The notes below the pieces were generated by a model. It saw only the letters and a program-made list of their open reading frames with translations, searched no databases and was not told the DNA's origin. A program made the position numbers and the translations under genes. Of a stretch of 64,000 bases of DNA, positions 59,241-64,000 are shown piece after piece; the first letter of the stretch is position 1; each line of letters begins with the position of its first letter. The stretch comes from Siphlonurus alternatus. Its lineage: Eukaryota > Arthropoda > Insecta > Ephemeroptera > Siphlonuridae. The stretch lies in the NCBI GenBank assembly GCA_949825025.1, contig OX463781.1, positions 36,163,537 through 36,227,536 of the forward strand, in the 5' to 3' direction.

Positions 59241-59303
59241 CATAACATATAATATAGATGGGAACTGTCCGTTTGGATTATTGGAAGTACATTTCAGCAG
59301 AAC

Positions 59304-60270
59304 TTAAGGTAGAGATAATGTCGAACAGCTGATCGACGTACTTCCCTTTGATTAACATGTTGTAAACCTTAGCAAATTCACAAAAATGGGGAATTCTCCT
59401 ACATTTATTTTATTTTTTTTTCAGATGCTCTATGCCTTGAAACTAAATGTTTCAAAACAAAAAAGTTTCAATTTTCAAAATTGGAGACAAGGGAATTTTT
59501 TAAAAATCTTCCTTCTTTTGAATTTAGCGCCAAAACGTGACGTAGAAACTGCCTACAGCTGCTGCCTAGCAGGCGAAATTTTCCTGCAATAAATTTATAT
59601 TTTCAATTATCACTCTTAAAGTAAACTGATATTAGAGACAAAACTATTGATACTAGGGTAGAAAAACCCGCTGATTTCGAACGTGTTTCTAAAATTTATA
59701 GCCAATCACTCCTTGACGCTCAAACTATGATATCAGACAGTTGTTGTGTGTTAACTAGGGAGTTTCTACGTCACAATTTTCAGGTTTGCGCGCAGGTTGC
59801 ATACTTTGCCCCTATTCTAATAATCCCTTCAGAGTCCCCAAATTTGTGTTAAATAAGTTGAAACTTAAGTCAAACTTATTGTTAATATGTACCCTATCAC
59901 TATATAGTAGTTAAATTAAAATTTGAGTTGTAAGAGAATTCCCCATTCTGAAATTTTTTTGAGAGACAGATTTTAGTGCTTAAAAGCCATAGAAAAAAAT
60001 TTAAAAATAATTTAACGAGCCGATTTTTTTTAATTAATTTTTTTAATTTTCAGCATAGGGCTTTCCCATGGAGAGACAAACTAAGAATTTAATTTTAAAT
60101 AATCGGATCGTTAAATTGTTTTGAAACTTTTTCTATGGCTTTTAGGCACTAATATCTGCCTCTAAAAAAAAAAAAAAAAAAAAATCAGAATTTTTGTGAA
60201 TTTGCTAAGGTTTACATGTTAATCAAAGGGGATTACGTCAAACAGCTGTTCGGCGTTATCTCTACCTTAA
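59304..60270. mobile_element. Composite foldback element (967 bp) with nested inverted repeats
   Basis: Outer arms run from TTAAGGTAGAGATAATGTCG through TTGATTAACATGTTGTAAACC to GCAAATTCACAAAAATGGGG, and their inverse is at 60185-60270. A second inverted pair lies at about 59955-60165 (GCCATAGAAAAAAATTTAAA and its inverse), and GGGGAATTCTC / GAGAATTCCCC pairs at 59389 and 59936. A 68-codon frame at 59386-59592 lies within an arm-bearing region and is not recognised. Confidence 0.8.
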
Positions 60271-60369
60271 TTAACAAAACTTTATGTTCACATTTTCAAC
60301 CTCACAATCCACTTCATATATGAAAATGCTATAGCATTTTTTTACATACATATATATATATATATATAA

Positions 60370-60600
60370 TAATAATTAGCGGATTTCAAACTACGGGACG
60401 CGTCCCAAATTTGGGACAGTGAGATTTTTCGTCTGGGACTTCATGAAAATTGGGTAATGGCGACCAAGGCTATATATGGTTAATATAAGGTAGGGAAATA
60501 TAGGAAAGCAGTGGGGAAGAAAAAATGGGACATCATCTTTGAATTGAATATTATCTGGGGACTCGAGTCAAAAAGTTTGAAAACATTATGATATCATATT
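60370..60600. repeat. Possible dispersed repeat
   Basis: A moderately complex segment with CTACGGGACGCGTCCCAAAT and TTTGGGACAGTGAGA, containing a short GGGACGCGTCCC palindrome. No coding frame. Confidence 0.3.
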
Positions 60601-62649
60601 ATATATATAATATAATATATTATAATGTTTTCACGCATAACGTTTTATGTAGTTGGTTGTTACCAAATACATAGAAGTAAATAAATCCATCTTGCTTCCA
60701 AGTCCCTAATATAGAATATTCTTTATATAACTATATATATGTGAAAGTTCTGTTTTACAGAATAAAGAAATAATAATTATGGAAACATCATCAATTCAAC
60801 TGTTAAATCATGGTAAGGTAAAAATTGTGGATTATGTTCCGCAAAAAAATTTCATGGATAGTATGAATAAGTTAAGTTTTAATTGATATGTTTGTCCTGT
60901 ACAGCCTGTAAAGTTCAAAATTACTAAATAAAGTAAAGTACATAATTTTTATAGCAAACGAGCATATAAGATAATATCAATTTTTATCTTTATTTGCAAA
61001 TTTGTTATGTTAAACTTATAATTTCTGTTTATTAAATCTTGAAGAACCGTTATATATTCTGTAGCGGCCGACAGGGAGAGTACATCCCTGGCTGGTACAA
61101 TATCATGTAATAAAAAATGAATAATAATAAAAAAATATATATAATTTTAGAGTAAAAATTCTTCCACATACATAATATATTATAATATATTTCCTTTTTC
61201 AAAATTTAAAAAATATAATAAAATATATAAACGAAATTTTAATATTACTTTATAAGTGCTTGATTATTAATCTCATCTCCATCAGATGTATGGTTTTAAA
61301 ATATATTTACAAAACTGCATAATATAGAACATTATTTTTTGTTTTTATAAAAAAAAGTATACATTTTATTTTTTTAGTGTCATGCACGTATCGGAAAACA
61401 TACAACTACGTCAACTATAAAATATGTTGATGATTTTATTTGGCTTCTTTACATGTAAATACTGAATATATATACGCGCGTGTGATATATATATATATAT
61501 TTTTCTATTATCACATGCAATGTAAATAAACCATAAAAAAATCTTATATTATACTTCAAGGATTATCATTTTTTTCATAATTAAAAATATTATAAAATAT
61601 GTCATATGTATAATTATTGCAAATTTGCAACCATTTTTGTTCCTTGAATGCTTTGGAATTAATTTTTGATTTTTTTTTATTTAATTATATTAATTTATAC
61701 TGCAAGTTCGAGTCATCAATAAAGTTTTTCCTAATATTACAAAGATCCTCTATAAGAGTTAATTGTTGATAACAATTATTTTTATATGATTAAATTGACT
61801 TTATATTATAGTACGGGATGGAGGCCTACATGACAACATTCGTCATTTTGATATAAGAATATCAAGTTATGGTAAGGAAATCATGAAGTTTAAGTCCTAT
61901 GGAAGTTGAATCCTCCTCCCTTATGATATTATATGACATCATATCATCGCTTAATATTATAAGTAAAAAGTTCTAGTAAATAAATTTAATATTTTATTTG
62001 ATCATATTTATATAGATTTAAAAAAATGCATAAAATAGCTTAAGCATGCAATAAGTTTGAAAATAATGCAAACACTTGGTGACTAATTTTGTATATAATA
62101 ATTAATTTTCAGTTTTTCTTGAAATAATGCCAATTTGAAAAATAATAATGAAACATTAAGTGTTGTGTTAACAACGTAAAAAAAAATCAACATTTCCCCC
62201 CCCCCCCCTTCAGTTTCAACATCATTGATTGCGTCTGTAATTATTGAGATTTGGAGATGAAAATATAAAATAATTCATAATAAAGCCTGTACATTTTTTT
62301 TTTTATACCATGGGCACAATTTTATATTGAAAACTAGTTACTCTTAATTAAAAATTTTAAAAAAACTGCACGCTTTTATTATATATATATATTAATTGAT
62401 ATTATATATTATGCCATGATATACCTGATACCTGCCATGATATAAATATATTTATATATTTAATATATGGTATATATAGAAAATATTCATTCATTATTAA
62501 ACAAATTATAAGCTTTTCATTAATATATAAAATTACATAACATTTGCTATATATTATATACATATATATATATAATGAATTATGTATGATGATATAAGGA
62601 AACGAGGGTAAATTATTCTTTGCTGTTTAACTTCTGAATTATGAAAATA

Positions 62650-62830
62650 TTTTATAGTCAACCCAAAAATAGTGTTGACCAAATCGGCTTCATCAACAAG
62701 GCTGTGCTGCATGCCCTGAATTTCAACAGAAGCCCCGAGGAGTGAGGCCACACATTTTCGACTGTTTTGAGACCGCCGAGCTATAATGCCATGCTGCTGG
62801 CCGACCACCGCGCTCTAACCGTACTCCGCT
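62650..62830 (-). other. Protein-like fragment of unknown nature
   Basis: On the minus strand one frame reads SRKCVASLLGASVEIQGMQH and then SLVDEADLVNTIFGLTI, with codon composition unlike the AT-rich flanks. It has no ATG and no clear splice sites. GGTTAGAGCGCGGTGG just upstream resembles a tRNA A box. It may be a decayed transposon, SINE or pseudogene. Confidence 0.25.
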
Positions 62831-62889
62831 GGTGCACGCCTGCCGCTTGCAGTTCCTGCGATTATCGTCCTCCAACTGCTATATATTAT

Positions 62890-63061
62890 CCTTCGTCCAG
62901 AATAATGAGCTACCTGCTCACCACGATTTCGTTGCAATAATGAGCTATCTGCTATTTCATTTAAGCGCAATTATAAGCTGTATATCGGTATAAAATAAAG
63001 CTTATTATAATTGCCCTCACATGAAATATCATAGCATATAACTCATTATTCCGGACGAGGG
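62890..63061. mobile_element. Foldback family 4 copy
   Basis: CCTTCGTCCAGAATAATGAG and the inverse CTCATTATTCCGGACGAGGG. It shares CACGATTTCGTTGCAATA with the copy at 38954. Confidence 0.75.
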
Positions 63062-63608
63062 ACGATATATATACATAACAACTGATGCTGAATCGAGTTA
63101 TGTTTTCATTATAATCTGACATAGTCACTAAATAAAAAATAATATTTATTCAATAATATATTCAATTTATGAATGCTATTTTTAAACTTTTTGCTGATAT
63201 GCGCCTTTACTCATATTTTAATTATGACCATGTGTAATATTTTTTAAATGCGTGTTGTATTCTTGTGACTTTATAACATTTGGTGCATGCTTTGCTTTTA
63301 TAACTGTTGCTGGAATAAATAATAATTCAATTTATTATTTGTTGATATATACAGTGGTCAAATAAATAATCTAAATTAAAATATACATTATGTTGATTTT
63401 GAGATATTTTTATAATAATTATTTTTATTTTTATAATATATATATCAATATATATTTTTCATAAAAAAATGTAAGTATCATATTTTATAAATTTAATTTC
63501 AGAATTTAATATTGCAAAAATACATTATATGATAATGTGGTTATTTTCGAATACATGTTGCTGTAATATACATAATAAGTGTATATATACCTCCTATTTC
63601 AAAATATA

Positions 63609-63746
63609 ATATTGGGCACGATTCACGAAGCAGTTAGCCAGGTTTCTAACCACGTTTAGCTTAACCACGTTTAACTAAACGTTAAGCTGGTTAAGCTAAA
63701 CGTGGTTAGAAACCTGGTTAACTGCTTCGTGAATCGCACCCAATAT
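63609..63746. mobile_element. Foldback family 3 copy, near-perfect palindrome
   Basis: ATATTGGGCACGATTCACGA, then AGCAGTTAGCCAGGTTTCTA and ACCACGTTTAGCTTAACCA, pair almost perfectly with the right half. The 138-bp hairpin looks recently inserted. Confidence 0.92.
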
Positions 63747-63865
63747 ATATTGATTTAAAAAGCATTTGTATTTTTATTAATTACACGTATATACAACATC
63801 ATATTTTTTCTTACATGCGAATTTAATTAACAGAAAAGTATGTACATGCCAATTAAGTATCGATT

Positions 63866-63886
63866 TTTTTTTTTTTTTTTTTTTTT
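63866..63886. repeat. T homopolymer
   Basis: A T-run of about 21 bases near the right edge; the remaining sequence to 64000 shows nothing I can name. Confidence 0.8.
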
Positions 63887-64000
63887 AATAAGTCATTGCC
63901 ATGTCATGCACATTACATTGTATATAATTATGCAGCACTACAACTGCGTTGTTGTGTACAGTACATGTGCATGTATTATAATCGCATACAGTGCAGTGAA

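Larger units (their letters stand above)
54083..64000. other. Upstream flank with repeats, no firm gene
   Basis: About 10 kb of AT-rich sequence. It contains foldbacks at 54817, 54933, 57304, 59111, 59304, 62890 and 63609, AT arrays at 56730 and 57523, G- and C-runs (57899, 62194) and a short protein-like stretch on the minus strand at 62650-62810. I see no convincing exon chain on either strand. It may hold distal Pax6 control elements. Confidence 0.5.

Overview
The window is nuclear DNA from an animal, most likely an arthropod. It is AT-rich, its genes are split by GT/AG introns, and it is full of simple repeats and short palindromic (foldback) transposon remnants. The protein evidence points to Ecdysozoa. 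The Pax6 protein encoded here matches insect twin of eyeless (toy) in its linker (GWAWYP), in the acidic [15 protein letters not shown] block, and in its C-terminal [17 protein letters not shown] and YPYMFHDPL blocks. I cannot place the species more closely.

Layout, left to right. (1) 1-4914: a minus-strand gene runs off the left edge. Only its first coding exon (4811-4914) is in view; it encodes the N-terminus of an ANKS1A/B (Odin) type ankyrin/SAM/PTB adaptor. The rest, 1-4810, is its first intron plus foldback elements. (2) 4915-5183: a compact divergent promoter of about 270 bp. (3) 5184-10199: a complete nine-exon plus-strand gene for TM7SF3 (573 aa), with exon phases that join without error. 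(4) 10200-13032: convergent 3' ends of TM7SF3 and Pax6. (5) 13033-53147: a complete minus-strand Pax6/toy gene over 40 kb. Nine coding exons give 460 aa, from a 13-nt start exon (MPHK+G) to a terminal exon ending YWPRIQ. (6) 53148-64000: upstream flank of Pax6 with a GC-rich 5' UTR or promoter, a possible plus-strand first exon at 53930 whose product looks like a mitochondrial presequence, and otherwise repeats.

The Pax6 introns are large (0.35 to 11 kb) and carry most of the repeat load: six long GA/CT arrays, several AAAT/TTTA arrays, a GAAT array, AT arrays and an 862-bp TATG array. At least eight kinds of foldback element are dispersed through the window. The commonest family (about 300 bp, ends AATGGACAAC..., nine copies) often has a TGACGTCA palindrome near its centre.

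Main points for a second look: a possible intron-retention isoform giving Pax6 a different C-terminus; the shared, CRE-bearing foldback families; a filled/empty pair that documents one foldback insertion; a conserved dileucine-type tail in TM7SF3; and the ANKS1-TM7SF3-Pax6 gene order. I found no new enzymatic or defence system in the window.
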